Assembly: GCA_011605715.1 (NCBI GenBank)
Contig: JAAOZO010000030.1
Coordinates: 1 to 25,573 of the forward strand
Source: Nitrososphaerota archaeon
GTDB taxonomy: Archaea; Thermoproteota; EX4484-205; JAAOZO01
DNA length: 25,573 nt
Reading direction: 5' to 3'
The notes below the pieces were generated by a model that saw nothing but the letters and a program-made list of their open reading frames with translations, was not told where the DNA came from and searched no databases. Positions 1 to 7,037 of the stretch are shown piece after piece. The position numbers were made by a program, and so were the translations under genes. The first letter of the stretch is position 1. Each line of letters begins with the position of its first letter.

Positions 1-5
1 AAAAA

Positions 6-14
6 CTTTTTATT
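6..14 (+). promoter_or_regulatory. TATA-like element of the PfkB kinase gene
   Basis: A T-rich element (CTTTTTATT) preceded by an A-run lies about 27 nt before the ATG at 37. This is the spacing expected if transcription starts on or just before the start codon. No purine-rich ribosome site is seen. The assignment rests on pattern and spacing only. Confidence 0.45.
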
Positions 15-36
15 CAACGATTTTCTTCTTTGTTCG

Positions 37-1053
37 ATGCCCGGAGTATTTTCCTTTGGAAGAGTTAACGTTGACATTGTCTTTAGGATAAGAGAAAGTA
101 AGGTAGTAAGAGGAGCAAGGCACGTAATAGAAGAAGTTACTACAAGAGGGGGAGGTTCAGGTGCAAATACAGCAATTGCAGCTTCAAGATTTTTGGGAGA
201 CGTTGAAAAGGTTTACTTGGTAGGTTGTGTAGGCGATGATCAGGAGGGCAAATCACAAATCGAGGAGTTAAGAAAAGAAAACATTGATTTAAGCTTTATG
301 AAAGTCGCTGAAGACGAACTAACTGGGAGAGCTTACGTTGTGCTAGATGGAGAAAATGAATCAACAATTTTTTCTTTTACTGGAGCAAATGAAAAACTAA
401 CTAAAGAAGACCTCTTGAGGAGCGGCTTACAGGATAAGCTAAACTATGCTAGTGCAATAGTAGTTACTAACGTATCAAGAACCCTTGCGTTTGATTTACT
501 CACGATGATAAAAAGCCTTAAAACTAAGGTTTTTGTAGACCCTGGAAAGTCATTTCTTTCTTTCAAAGAAGATATAGTTAAGTTCTTTCCACTTAACTCA
601 TACTACTTACCAAACTTGTACGAATTTCTTGAAGTTATGAACTCTAATTCTAGATTTTTAACTAAAAGCGTTGAGGAGCTTTTGAACGTTAGACCAGACT
701 TAAAGCTAGTTCTCAAGCTTGGTTATAAGGGTGCTGTTTACATAGAAAAAGAATCGAATGAGCTACTTTATGTTAATGCAGTACCTTTAGCTAAGCTTGG
801 CCTAAAAATTGTAGACCTCACTGGTTGCGGTGACACTTTTACAGGAGTACTAACTGCATCTTTAGCTGAAAAAAGCGACGTAGAGCAAGCCTTAGTTTAC
901 TCTTCAGTTGCTGCAGGACTAAAGGCAACAAAGTATGGTGCAAGAGCTTCTCCTAGGAGAGAAGAAATTGAAAATTTTATAAAAAAATACAATGACGTTA
1001 TAAAAGTAAAAAGGATTGACGTAAAGGGACTAAAGAGGATTCTAAGAAGCTAG
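37..1053 (+). CDS. PfkB/ribokinase-family carbohydrate kinase
   Basis: This 338-residue protein has the PfkB-family architecture. Near the N-terminus is a Gly-rich substrate-binding motif (GGGSGAN, residues about 38-44), and near the C-terminus the ATP-site signature DLTGCGDTF (about 260-268), in which Asp266 would be the catalytic base. Members phosphorylate sugars or nucleosides with ATP in the cytosol. The length is normal for ribokinase-like enzymes. The exact substrate (ribose, fructose, KDG, ADP-ribose-type or nucleoside) cannot be read from the sequence. Start choice: the ATG at 37 is the first ATG and sits about 27 nt after a TATA-like element, consistent with a leaderless message. 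The gene that follows has its own promoter in the 49-nt gap, so this gene is probably monocistronic. Confidence 0.88.
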   Translation: MPGVFSFGRVNVDIVFRIRESKVVRGARHVIEEVTTRGGGSGANTAIAASRFLGDVEKVYLVGCVGDDQEGKSQIEELRKENIDLSFMKVAEDELTGRAYVVLDGENESTIFSFTGANEKLTKEDLLRSGLQDKLNYASAIVVTNVSRTLAFDLLTMIKSLKTKVFVDPGKSFLSFKEDIVKFFPLNSYYLPNLYEFLEVMNSNSRFLTKSVEELLNVRPDLKLVLKLGYKGAVYIEKESNELLYVNAVPLAKLGLKIVDLTGCGDTFTGVLTASLAEKSDVEQALVYSSVAAGLKATKYGARASPRREEIENFIKKYNDVIKVKRIDVKGLKRILRS

Positions 1054-1064
1054 AAACAAATAGA

Positions 1065-1072
1065 TTTATAAG
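1065..1072 (+). promoter_or_regulatory. TATA-like element before the 87-residue gene
   Basis: TTTATAAG lies between the kinase stop codon and the next gene. Its centre is about 35 nt before the ATG at 1103, so transcription should start near 1095. It is only about 11 nt from the upstream TTG at 1079, which would then lie outside the transcript. This argues for ATG 1103 as the real start. Confidence 0.5.
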
Positions 1073-1102
1073 TCGCCTTTGCCATATAAAAATGAGCTTC
1101 TG

Positions 1103-1366
1103 ATGAAGGGAAAGAAGCTCAAGGGAATCTACGACGAAATAGAGGACTTTTTAGATTTCGAGACTTCTCCTAAAAGTACCAAAGGCTACACTGTCTTCGT
1201 AACTACCGACTCGCATGGAAGAAAGATTGTTAGGGTTAATCTTAGGGGAAACGTGAACAAAGAGGAAGTAAGAAAAGAAATTATGAGAGATTATCCAAAT
1301 GCAAAGATAATTGGTCTTGACAAAGAGCCTTTAGAAGAAGTTGAAGAGAAGGGAGGGGCTGTTTAA
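1103..1366 (+). CDS. small conserved-looking hypothetical protein (87 aa)
   Basis: I do not recognise the family. The product is short, charged and soluble-looking, with no signal or membrane segment. A central stretch (GYTVFVTTDSHGRKIVRVNL) reads like two beta strands joined by a turn. It is followed by a charged helix and a short strand, giving a beta-beta-alpha-beta small domain with an acidic tail ending in Gly-Gly-Ala-Val. A longer version starting at TTG 1079 (95 aa) is possible, but that codon sits too close to the TATA-like element. A T-rich tract follows the stop, so this looks like a stand-alone unit. Codon use matches the neighbouring kinase. Function unknown. Confidence 0.7.
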   Translation: MKGKKLKGIYDEIEDFLDFETSPKSTKGYTVFVTTDSHGRKIVRVNLRGNVNKEEVRKEIMRDYPNAKIIGLDKEPLEEVEEKGGAV

Positions 1367-1391
1367 AGTCTCTTCCCTTTTTGTTTTTTTA
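1367..1391 (+). terminator. T-rich termination tract
   Basis: Directly after the stop codon the plus strand has a pyrimidine-rich run containing TTCCCTTTTTGTTTTTTT, followed by more T-rich sequence. Archaeal termination commonly uses such oligo-T stretches without a hairpin. It fits termination of the 87-residue gene. Confidence 0.5.
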
Positions 1392-1433
1392 GTTTATTAT
1401 TTTTTTATACACTATGATTAACACAACACCTTA

Positions 1434-1680
1434 ATTCCTCGAATCCTTTGGATAAAAAGGCTGTTGCAGTTAAGATTACGCTAGCGTGCCAGGTTCAGAA
1501 GCTTCCAACAGAATCGCAACTCTCTTCTAAGAGACGCATGTCAGTGTAAGCCTCTACAAAAATTGCAGACTTCTACTGAAAGAGATTTTATAGCTCTATA
1601 AACCAAGACCAGTTCTTGTCATGCTCGTCAAACAATGCTAAGATTTCAGGCAACTACCATTTTTCATTAAATTCATCCTC
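1434..1680 (-). pseudogene. decayed reading frame, possibly a glycoside hydrolase tail
   Basis: The interval between the small gene and the YdjM-like gene has no intact gene. Read on the minus strand in one frame it gives protein-like segments broken by four stops. The best is LPEILALFDEHDKNWSWFIE (just inside 1650-1590), followed by FVEAYTDMRLLEESCDSVGSF. The first segment has the flavour of the C-terminal helix and final strand of TIM-barrel glycosidases (GH5-like endings often read LALFDKYG-x-x-W-x-W). The resemblance is weak and from memory only. No promoter or start was found. It may simply be non-coding spacer. Confidence 0.22.
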
Positions 1681-1683
1681 CTG

Positions 1684-2190
1684 CTAACTTAATTTAATTA
1701 ACTTAAATAAAGAAGCAAGAAGTAAAATAGAAGAAATAATTAGACCTTCTCCAGTTGCAAATCTAACTTCAAATTCCTTAAAGTAAGCTCGAGTGTGCTT
1801 CTTCTTACTTAAGCTAACTTTTGGAATTAAGGAAAAAGAACTGCCAAACTTTATGTTGAAGTTAAACGAAATTGAGAGTTCATCTTTAACCATTGGCCAT
1901 AACGCTAAAGTATAGCCTCCCAAAGTGTCCAAGAGAACGTGAGAAGTAAAGGAAAAGTAAACTGCAAGAAAAACTAATGAAATCTGAACATTGAAGGAAT
2001 AAATAAGCAAAGCTAGGAACAAGATTGGAAGGTAAACTAGAAAAGAATGGGTTGCAGACCTATGAACTTTAAAGAAAACGTCGAAGTCTGGGAGTAAGGC
2101 AAGGAAAGAAAGTAAGAAACAATAGGGTAAGTTGAAGCCTAAAAAAGAAAAAATGAAAAATGGAATTGAAAAGTGCAACGATGGTTCCAA
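1684..2190 (-). CDS. YdjM-family membrane-bound metal-dependent hydrolase
   Basis: This 168-residue, strongly hydrophobic protein has about four membrane segments and the polar signature of the YdjM (formerly DUF457) family. It carries an N-terminal His (H6), LPDFD (D35, D37), HRSATHS (H43, H48) and H-x3-D-x2-G (H84, D88), all placed at membrane edges as potential metal ligands. Bacterial YdjM is an inner-membrane protein linked to the SOS response, but the biochemical substrate is not established. The start is TTG at 2190, preceded by a purine-rich AAGGAGAAGGTAAG and by a TATA-like element near 2215-2223, so either leaderless or SD-led initiation would work. The last ~70 residues form a polar domain followed by a final hydrophobic helix. 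Monocistronic. Confidence 0.8.
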   Translation of the reverse strand: MEPSLHFSIPFFIFSFLGFNLPYCFLLSFLALLPDFDVFFKVHRSATHSFLVYLPILFLALLIYSFNVQISLVFLAVYFSFTSHVLLDTLGGYTLALWPMVKDELSISFNFNIKFGSSFSLIPKVSLSKKKHTRAYFKEFEVRFATGEGLIISSILLLASLFKLIKLS

Positions 2191-2291
2191 CTTACCTTCT
2201 CCTTCTTTTAAGTTACTATAAGTTTATTAACGTTTATTTACAGTAGCTAGAGTTTACATTATAAGGAAAAGATACTCTTCGTAAGATAGAA

Positions 2292-2447
2292 TTACTTTAG
2301 GAAGAAATTAATTAGTATATAAATAGCTAGCGCACCAACTATTAAGCCAAAAACAAAAGAGCCAATCCTTAATGAGAGACTTAAGCTTTCCCTTAGAGAC
2401 TGCCAGCTTAAAGTTAAAGACCTGCTAAAAAGTAAAGATGGAGAAGT
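2292..2447 (-). pseudogene. start-less remnant with one transmembrane helix
   Basis: On the minus strand an open frame of about 51 codons ends in a convincing transmembrane segment (RIGSFVFGLIVGALAIYILI) followed by NFFLK and a stop. It contains no ATG, GTG or TTG, and an in-frame stop lies directly upstream at 2448-2450. I read it as the C-terminal end of a lost membrane-protein gene, perhaps a transporter subunit. An N-terminal exon-like portion elsewhere in the window was not found. It sits beside the TA decay zone, supporting local rearrangement. The rest of the 2191-2550 interval shows only promoter-like AT-rich sequence. Confidence 0.4.
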
Positions 2448-2550
2448 TTAGCACTATAGGTTACTAGAGAATAGTAACACGGTTCCTATTAAGAAAGATG
2501 GACAGAGTCGTAAGTGGCCTTAAGTTGCCAGTCTTGCTCCCAAAGGAAAA

Positions 2551-2560
2551 ACATAAATAG
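2551..2560 (+). promoter_or_regulatory. TATA-like element of the VapB-like antitoxin
   Basis: ACATAAATAG is centred about 28 nt before ATG 2583. It decides the start, since an in-frame ATG at 2514 lies upstream of this element and would not be on the transcript. The downstream start also matches the beginning of the antitoxin fold. Confidence 0.45.
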
Positions 2561-2582
2561 TAAAACTTTACTCTTTAGCTTT

Positions 2583-2819
2583 ATGAGTAAGAGTATTTCC
2601 ATTGATGTTCCAGAAGAGATTTGGATTCTTGTCTCAAAAGACGAGCTACTTAAAAAAGCGATGGAACGTATTGCTGTTGAAGAATTCAGAAAACTTTTGT
2701 TGAAGTATTTTGTAGCAGAAGAGATCACTGGAGTTGTAGACGAAAAAGAAATAGTTAGAATAGATGATGAACTGAAGGAAAAAACATGGAGAGAATTAAA
2801 ACAGAAATGGAAGTTATAA
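2583..2819 (+). CDS. VapB-like antitoxin (78 aa)
   Basis: A small, highly charged protein that opens with a short strand (SISIDVPEEIW) like the DNA-binding beta-helix end of archaeal VapB-type antitoxins. It continues with long amphipathic helices (about residues 20-78) rich in Lys and Glu, the usual toxin-wrapping tail. In the related system the antitoxin neutralises a PIN-domain RNase and represses its own promoter. Its stop codon overlaps the start of the PIN gene at 2807, as in genuine vapBC operons. The antitoxin frame is intact while the toxin is frameshifted, so it is an orphaned survivor, perhaps kept to counter a homologous toxin elsewhere or simply not yet decayed. The specific VapB subfamily is not certain. 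Confidence 0.65.
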   Translation: MSKSISIDVPEEIWILVSKDELLKKAMERIAVEEFRKLLLKYFVAEEITGVVDEKEIVRIDDELKEKTWRELKQKWKL

Positions 2820-3293
2820 TCGATAGTAACAAAATAATTTCTGCAGTAGTAAGCAAAGGAATCGTTAGAAGGATTGTTATATTTCAGGTATAAACTTTTA
2901 CGCACCTGAAGAATTAGTGGAAGAAATCAAGAAGCATAGAGAAGAAATATGTAAGCGCATAGGTTAAAAACTGAATCTTTCAGCTTTATCTTAGAAGAAT
3001 TAATACTTCCAAAGTTAAACATTGTTGAGGAATCCAAGTACGCCGACAAAATTTCAGAAGCCTATACAGTATCTAAAAAGTTCGACGAAAAGGACACACC
3101 TTTTGTTGCACTAGCTTTAAAGTTAAAGACACCTATATGGACAAATGACAAATCAATGATAGAATATGGTATTAAGTCACACGCATACTTAGCTGTGGAT
3201 ACCGAGACTTTAATAAAAGCTTTAAAAAGAGAACTAGAATTAAGTGATTGGACTACGATTAGAAAAGAACTCAAAGTAAAGTATGGCTTATGA
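2807..3293 (+). pseudogene. frameshifted VapC-like PIN-domain toxin
   Basis: The PIN-domain RNase gene partnered with the upstream antitoxin is present almost whole but broken twice. The first segment (MEVIIDSNKIISAVVSKGIV) has the catalytic Asp of the PIN fold and ends at a stop at 2891-2893. The second resumes one frame over (GINFYAPEELVEEIKKHREE) and stops after KRIG near 2965. The third, from about 2969, holds the rest, including FDEKDTPFVALALKL with the downstream acidic cluster, IWTNDKSMIEYG, and a C-terminus ending KVKYGL at 3293. Repairing the two shifts gives roughly 160 residues, a normal PIN toxin size. I read the two separate shifts as mutational decay and not programmed recoding. 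Confidence 0.75.
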
Positions 3294-3426
3294 ACCTATT
3301 CTAAGAAAATACTTGGCTTTCTAGGACTAAAAGATTCCTAAGACGCAAGAAGTAGAATTTTGAGGGCTGTTGACGAGGTTCTTGCAATCACTGCTGTAAT
3401 TTTCAAATCATTTAACCTATTTTTAA

Positions 3427-3690
3427 TTAAAGGTTGCAAACCTTCACGATATCCTCAAAATCACTGGACAATAGTTCTTCCTGTCAGTTTATGCTTATAG
3501 CTACTATTAAAAGGTCTAATAATCCCTTTGGGTTTTCCAGTTTCCTCAACTTAATCTGGAGTTCAAGGGCAAGTAGGATATCCTTCCTTGGATCAAAAAT
3601 ATTACCGCTGAATTTAGCATAACTCAATACTAAAGAGTTCTACCAAAAAAATCTAAGTGGAAATATTTTTTGGGCTTTATGGAAGTTTGT
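3427..3690 (-). pseudogene. degraded VapC/PIN-domain toxin remnant
   Basis: On the minus strand one frame reads like the C-terminal half of a different PIN toxin. NSLVLSYAKFSGNIFDPRKD is followed by LLALELQIKLRKLENPKGLL, then DLLIVAISIN with the typical PIN Asp, an in-frame TGA, and QEELLSSDFEDIVKVCNL to a stop at 3427-3429. The DLLIVA...LLSSDFEDI arrangement is the usual VapC ending (acidic residue, strand, then S/T-x-D-x-x-F). Upstream of NSLVLS there is another stop, and only vague coding potential continues to about 3690. No antitoxin was identified. It is unrelated in sequence to the plus-strand toxin just before it, so two independent TA insertions decayed side by side. Confidence 0.6.
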
Positions 3691-3911
3691 AGAAGTTTAA
3701 GTCTTGTTCATAGAACTTACGATTTTGAGGTTGCTTAACTTATTTCATTTATTTAACTAAGAGGAAGTAATTAAAACAATTCAAAACTTAAAGTTACAGC
3801 ATGGAGCTTAAGTTAACAGAGCAGCTCAGGAGTAAGCGTAGCTCTAAGCCTTAAGTTGGCAATCTCCAATATTAAAGTTCTACTGAAATCAAGTTCCTTA
3901 AAGTTTGAAAA
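3691..3911. other. gene-free spacer between TA remnants and UROD gene
   Basis: AT-rich sequence with no convincing reading frame on either strand. It contains one copy (about 3850-3868) of a short sequence also found near 2518-2535, and in inverted form near 2398-2416, described in the findings. A weak minus-strand open segment (about 3780-3870) is too short to interpret. Confidence 0.5.
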
Positions 3912-3920
3912 GTTTTTATT
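3912..3920 (+). promoter_or_regulatory. TATA-like element of the UROD-family gene
   Basis: GTTTTTATT is centred about 37 nt before ATG 3953, predicting a transcript start near 3942 and a leader of roughly 10 nt. A second AT-rich tract (ATTAAAAAC, about 3927-3935) lies closer and could contribute. No ribosome-binding site is visible before the ATG. Confidence 0.35.
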
Positions 3921-3952
3921 CTTCAATATTAAAAACATAATTAAAAGTTGAC

Positions 3953-5029
3953 ATGAACTCAAGAGAGAGATTCCTAAGAGCTTTAGCTAGAAAGCAGCCG
4001 GATAGAGTCCCAATCTGGGAGCTGATAATAAATGAGCCAGTGATAAGCAGCTTACTTCCAGGAAAAAGTTACGCTGACTTTGTTGAGTGGATTGACTTAG
4101 ATGGCATTACAACTGGAGAGGATCAAATTTACAGAAAGGAAGGAGAATACTTAGTGGACGAGTGGGGAATAAGATGGAAGGTTAATGCTTCTGGAATAAG
4201 TTATCCTTCAGGTGGGCCAATAAAAGAACCAAGTGACTTAGAAAACTACAAGCCTCCAGACCCAGAGGCAGAGCATAGGCTAAGGACTCTAGAGGCTTAC
4301 GTTGATAGGTTTAAAGGAGAAAGGGCAATAGTTTTCCTTAGCCATGAAACTTTTGAGTTCTCTCACTACTTGTTAGGAGGCATGCAGAATCTCTTTTCTT
4401 ATTACTACAAGAATCCAAGCTTTGTTCATAAGCTAAGTGAAATAATCTCAGAGTACAAGTGTAGAGTAATGCAGCGTGCTGTAAAGGTTGGAGCAGACGT
4501 TCTTCTAACTGGCGATGACTATGCAAACAGGAAGGCTCCATTGATGAGTCCAAGGCAATTCAAAGAATTTGTACTTCCTTACTTAAGGAAGGCTGTTGAA
4601 AATTCAAAGAAGCTTGGAGTTCCATTCATAAAGCACACGGATGGAAACCTTTGGCCTATATTAGAAATGATCGTAGGTGCTGGAATAGATGCCCTTGACC
4701 CAAACGAACCAATTGCAGGAATGGACATAGGAGAAGTAAAGAAAAAGTACGGAAGTAAGATAGCTGTAGTTGGAAACGTAGACTGCTCCTACGTTCTTAC
4801 GATGGGAAGCGAAAAGGAAGTTGAAGATGCAGTGAAAGAGACGATAGCAAAGGCTTCCCCAGGAGGTGGTCACATAATGGCTTCAAGCAACAGTATACAT
4901 CCAGCTGTTAAACCTTCAAACTACTTGGCGATGGTTAAGCTTACAAAAAAGTATGGAGTTTATCCAATCGACGAGAAGTTGATTGAAGAGTACAAGAACA
5001 AGAATTACATAGCTAAGTACCTAGATTAA
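3953..5029 (+). CDS. UROD-superfamily protein (MtaA/CmuA-like, not HemE)
   Basis: This 358-residue protein has the TIM-barrel uroporphyrinogen decarboxylase-superfamily layout. It starts with the usual N-terminus (NSRERFLRALARKQPDRVPI), which is typical of methyltransferase-type members. Mid-protein segments are ADVLLTGDDYA and FIKHTDGNLWPILEMIVGAG, and the late strands are IAVVGNVD and GGHIMASSNSIHPAVKPSNY. Such proteins include corrinoid/CoM methyltransferases and many uncharacterised sugar- or aromatic-associated enzymes. The arginine-rich GxPVWxMRQAGR motif of true HemE is absent, so heme biosynthesis is unlikely. A His (HTDGN) could bind Zn as in MtaA-type enzymes, but the usual Cys partners are not obvious. 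The flavoprotein 68 nt downstream has its own promoter. The substrate is unknown. Confidence 0.8.
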   Translation: MNSRERFLRALARKQPDRVPIWELIINEPVISSLLPGKSYADFVEWIDLDGITTGEDQIYRKEGEYLVDEWGIRWKVNASGISYPSGGPIKEPSDLENYKPPDPEAEHRLRTLEAYVDRFKGERAIVFLSHETFEFSHYLLGGMQNLFSYYYKNPSFVHKLSEIISEYKCRVMQRAVKVGADVLLTGDDYANRKAPLMSPRQFKEFVLPYLRKAVENSKKLGVPFIKHTDGNLWPILEMIVGAGIDALDPNEPIAGMDIGEVKKKYGSKIAVVGNVDCSYVLTMGSEKEVEDAVKETIAKASPGGGHIMASSNSIHPAVKPSNYLAMVKLTKKYGVYPIDEKLIEEYKNKNYIAKYLD

Positions 5030-5068
5030 GCTAATTTTAAATACGAAGCAACTTCGCTGGAGTAAAGC

Positions 5069-5076
5069 TTAATAAA
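5069..5076 (+). promoter_or_regulatory. TATA-like element of the flavoprotein gene
   Basis: TTAATAAA followed by AAAAG is centred about 25-26 nt before ATG 5098. This favours that ATG over the one at 5092, as a leaderless start. Another AT-rich element (TTTTAAATA, 5034-5042) follows the UROD stop and could give a longer leader. Confidence 0.4.
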
Positions 5077-5097
5077 AAAGAAACGTCACTTATGCTT

Positions 5098-5898
5098 ATG
5101 GAATTACTTGGAGTATGTGCTTCTCCACATCCTGAAGGAATAAGCTCAAAAATAATGAGAAAAATTCTAGAAGGGGCAAAAGAAGAAAATGCAGAAGTAA
5201 AAGAAGTAATGCTTTCGAAAGTAAAGCTAGAACCTTGCAAAGGCTGCTACGATGCAAAATGTTGGAGTAGCATGACATGCAACGTAGAAGATGATGCAAT
5301 TAAAATTAGAGAAGAACTCAATGAGTGCGACGGACTAGTTTTTGTAGCTCCTGTTTACTTTTTATCTCTTAATGGCTTAGCAAAAAACTTTATAGACAGA
5401 ATGAGGAACTATGCAAAAGAAACAAAACCTTCCATAGTAGTAACTGTTGCCGGAGGCACTGGAAAAGGCTGTATTTTAGCTCTACAAGAAGCCTGTAGAT
5501 GGCTGACACTAATAAACTTTTTTCCTATTGTTGCAGAACCAGTTACAAGGTACAACTTGGATGCAGTTTTAACAGTTGCAAACAATTGGGGAAGGAAGTT
5601 AGTTAAAAGTGTTGATAAAGTAAAAAGGCTTAAAAACTTGTATGAAAAAGTTCTGGCATACGAAGAGCTACCTTACATGAAGTATAGTTTAGTTGATGAG
5701 CTTATGTACCTTTCTGAAGTTGAGATTTCAGCAATAAGTCATAAGGGAAAACATGAGCTAGTGGACGACTTAAGCAGGAAACTTGAAGAAGCAAAAGCCT
5801 TGATGAGCATAGCAAAGTTTGAAGAAGCATTAAAGTACATAGTGGAAGTTCAAGAAAGTGCTATGAAAATATTTAATGAGCTAAATCAAAGTTCATAG
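5098..5898 (+). CDS. NADPH-dependent FMN reductase-like iron-sulfur flavoprotein
   Basis: The first ~180 residues form a flavodoxin-like fold. GVCASPHPEGISSKI is the phosphate-binding loop for FMN after strand 1, and LVFVAPVYFLSLNGLAKNFID is the typical second flavin loop of NADPH-dependent FMN reductases. Inserted between them is a four-cysteine cluster, Cys47-x2-Cys50-x4-Cys55-x5-Cys61 (CKGCYDAKCWSSMTC). This resembles the compact [4Fe-4S] motif of archaeal iron-sulfur flavoproteins, though the spacing differs slightly from the classic one. These are cytosolic electron carriers or reductases. The last ~90 residues are a helical Lys/Glu-rich extension not seen in the minimal fold. The start at 5098 (266 aa) is chosen from TATA spacing; 5092 adds two residues. 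Confidence 0.8.
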   Translation: MELLGVCASPHPEGISSKIMRKILEGAKEENAEVKEVMLSKVKLEPCKGCYDAKCWSSMTCNVEDDAIKIREELNECDGLVFVAPVYFLSLNGLAKNFIDRMRNYAKETKPSIVVTVAGGTGKGCILALQEACRWLTLINFFPIVAEPVTRYNLDAVLTVANNWGRKLVKSVDKVKRLKNLYEKVLAYEELPYMKYSLVDELMYLSEVEISAISHKGKHELVDDLSRKLEEAKALMSIAKFEEALKYIVEVQESAMKIFNELNQSS

Positions 5899-5987
5899 AA
5901 AACTAAGTTCCTAGCACTAGAGTTTGGAACCTTGTTAACTTATCTTCTGAAAACATTAGAAAAACTTTTGGCTATTGTTTTTTATGC

Positions 5988-6953
5988 TTAAATTATGAGT
6001 TGTTTACTTTCTAGGAGGTACTCTATGCTTTCTTGGTATATTTCTTCTGTTGTGTAGCGCGGCTGATAGCCCAATACACTTTGAGCCTTCTCTATACTAA
6101 CACAAGGAGAATGGATAACGTGGTCTTTCATAATTTCAAAAGCATTTTCATCCATAACTTCTGACATCTTTTGCAGAGGAACAAATTTAAGGTTTGGCTT
6201 TTTTCCAAAGAGAGAAGCTACAAACTCATTACAAGACACAAGTGTCATCGCATACGGTGCGGCTACACTAAAAGATTCTCCTATTGCTGCTTTTCGGTGC
6301 AGAATTGCAAGTTCAAAGATCTGAGCTACATCGTCAGCATGCACATGGTGAAGAGTTGTGAGACCATTGTCTGGCAAGTATACAACGTCTCCATGTGCTA
6401 AGCTTCTGTAAATGCCTACGCCATTCCTTGTACCCTGCGGGTCTATTGGAAGCCATTTCTTACCTGAAATATGGCCTGGATGAATAACTGTAGCTGGAAA
6501 ACCTTCCTTCTTGTATTTTTCCATAAGTTCAGATTCAATCTTTGCCTTCATTTTGCCATACTCTGTTATTGGTTTTCGAGGATAGTATTCTTTGTAGGGC
6601 ACTCTAGAGCTTGGCCCATACGACCATATCGTACCACAATGAATGAAATGAGATACGTGATCCTTAACGCTTTCAACTACAATTCTATTCTGCTCTGGAG
6701 TATAAGCAATTAAGTCAATTACTACGTCAGCATCAACTTCAGACATACGTTTTTGCCATTTTCCGTTCTTTTCTTCAGCTTGTCTATCTGCAATGATCCA
6801 TTCAACTTCGTTCCATAACATGCTTGTGCTAGCTTCAGCGTAGTATGGCCTTGGATTTCTAGCTAAAACTTGCACCTCGTACCCACGCAAAAGCAAACGA
6901 GGAACTAGATAACTTCCAATGTGTCCAGTTCCTCCAATCACAAGGACCTTCAT
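5988..6953 (-). CDS. NAD(P)-dependent epimerase/dehydratase (extended SDR)
   Basis: This 321-residue extended short-chain dehydrogenase has an N-terminal Rossmann dinucleotide motif (VIGGTGHIGSYL, residues about 6-16), an Asp-Val turn after strand 4, and catalytic Y-x3-K (Y132, K136, in EYGKMKAK). A Thr/Ser-rich stretch (HFIHCGTIWSYG) precedes it, where the catalytic Ser/Thr is expected. It then has PGHISG as in substrate-binding segments and a conserved HHVHADDVAQ helix. Enzymes of this type epimerise or dehydrate nucleotide sugars, or act on aldonate-type substrates; the substrate cannot be chosen here. A TATA-like element at 6981-6992 precedes the ATG. It is antiparallel to the flavoprotein gene (convergent ends, 89-nt gap) and followed upstream by the Gfo/Idh/MocA gene on the same strand with its own promoter. 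Confidence 0.85.
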   Translation of the reverse strand: MKVLVIGGTGHIGSYLVPRLLLRGYEVQVLARNPRPYYAEASTSMLWNEVEWIIADRQAEEKNGKWQKRMSEVDADVVIDLIAYTPEQNRIVVESVKDHVSHFIHCGTIWSYGPSSRVPYKEYYPRKPITEYGKMKAKIESELMEKYKKEGFPATVIHPGHISGKKWLPIDPQGTRNGVGIYRSLAHGDVVYLPDNGLTTLHHVHADDVAQIFELAILHRKAAIGESFSVAAPYAMTLVSCNEFVASLFGKKPNLKFVPLQKMSEVMDENAFEIMKDHVIHSPCVSIEKAQSVLGYQPRYTTEEIYQESIEYLLESKQLII

Positions 6954-6980
6954 CTTTCTTCAGACAATGAAGTACTACAA

Positions 6981-6992
6981 AAGTTAAAAAGA
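6981..6992 (-). promoter_or_regulatory. TATA-like element of the epimerase gene
   Basis: On the minus strand this reads TCTTTTTAACTT, centred about 33 nt before the ATG at 6953, giving a predicted start near 6959. The T-rich core and A/G context match the other promoters in this window. Confidence 0.4.
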
Positions 6993-7037
6993 TTTTCGTT
7001 ACTAATTTACGAAGAGTTAATTTTTAGAAACACACCT

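Noticed and set aside
1480..1510. tRNA-like T-arm (GGTTCAGAAGC)
   Set aside because: No matching acceptor stem, anticodon arm or 5' half could be built around it.
1434..1680. A functional glycoside hydrolase
   Set aside because: At least four stops interrupt the frame; only a faint tail-like resemblance remains, so it is listed as a possible relic only.
2489..2905. A 138-residue minus-strand protein
   Set aside because: It lies antisense to the intact antitoxin and reads as Ser/Phe-rich shadow translation.
2807..3293. Programmed frameshifting in the PIN toxin
   Set aside because: Two shifts at unrelated sequences without a slippery heptamer and structure; simple decay is more likely, and neighbouring TA genes are also broken.
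3434..3622. A 62-residue plus-strand protein
   Set aside because: It is the antisense of the minus-strand PIN remnant, Ser-rich and low complexity, without any motif.
3953..5029. Uroporphyrinogen decarboxylase HemE
   Set aside because: The arginine-rich N-terminal substrate motif of HemE is missing and the N-terminus and HTDGN segment fit methyltransferase-type superfamily members, so a heme role is not supported.
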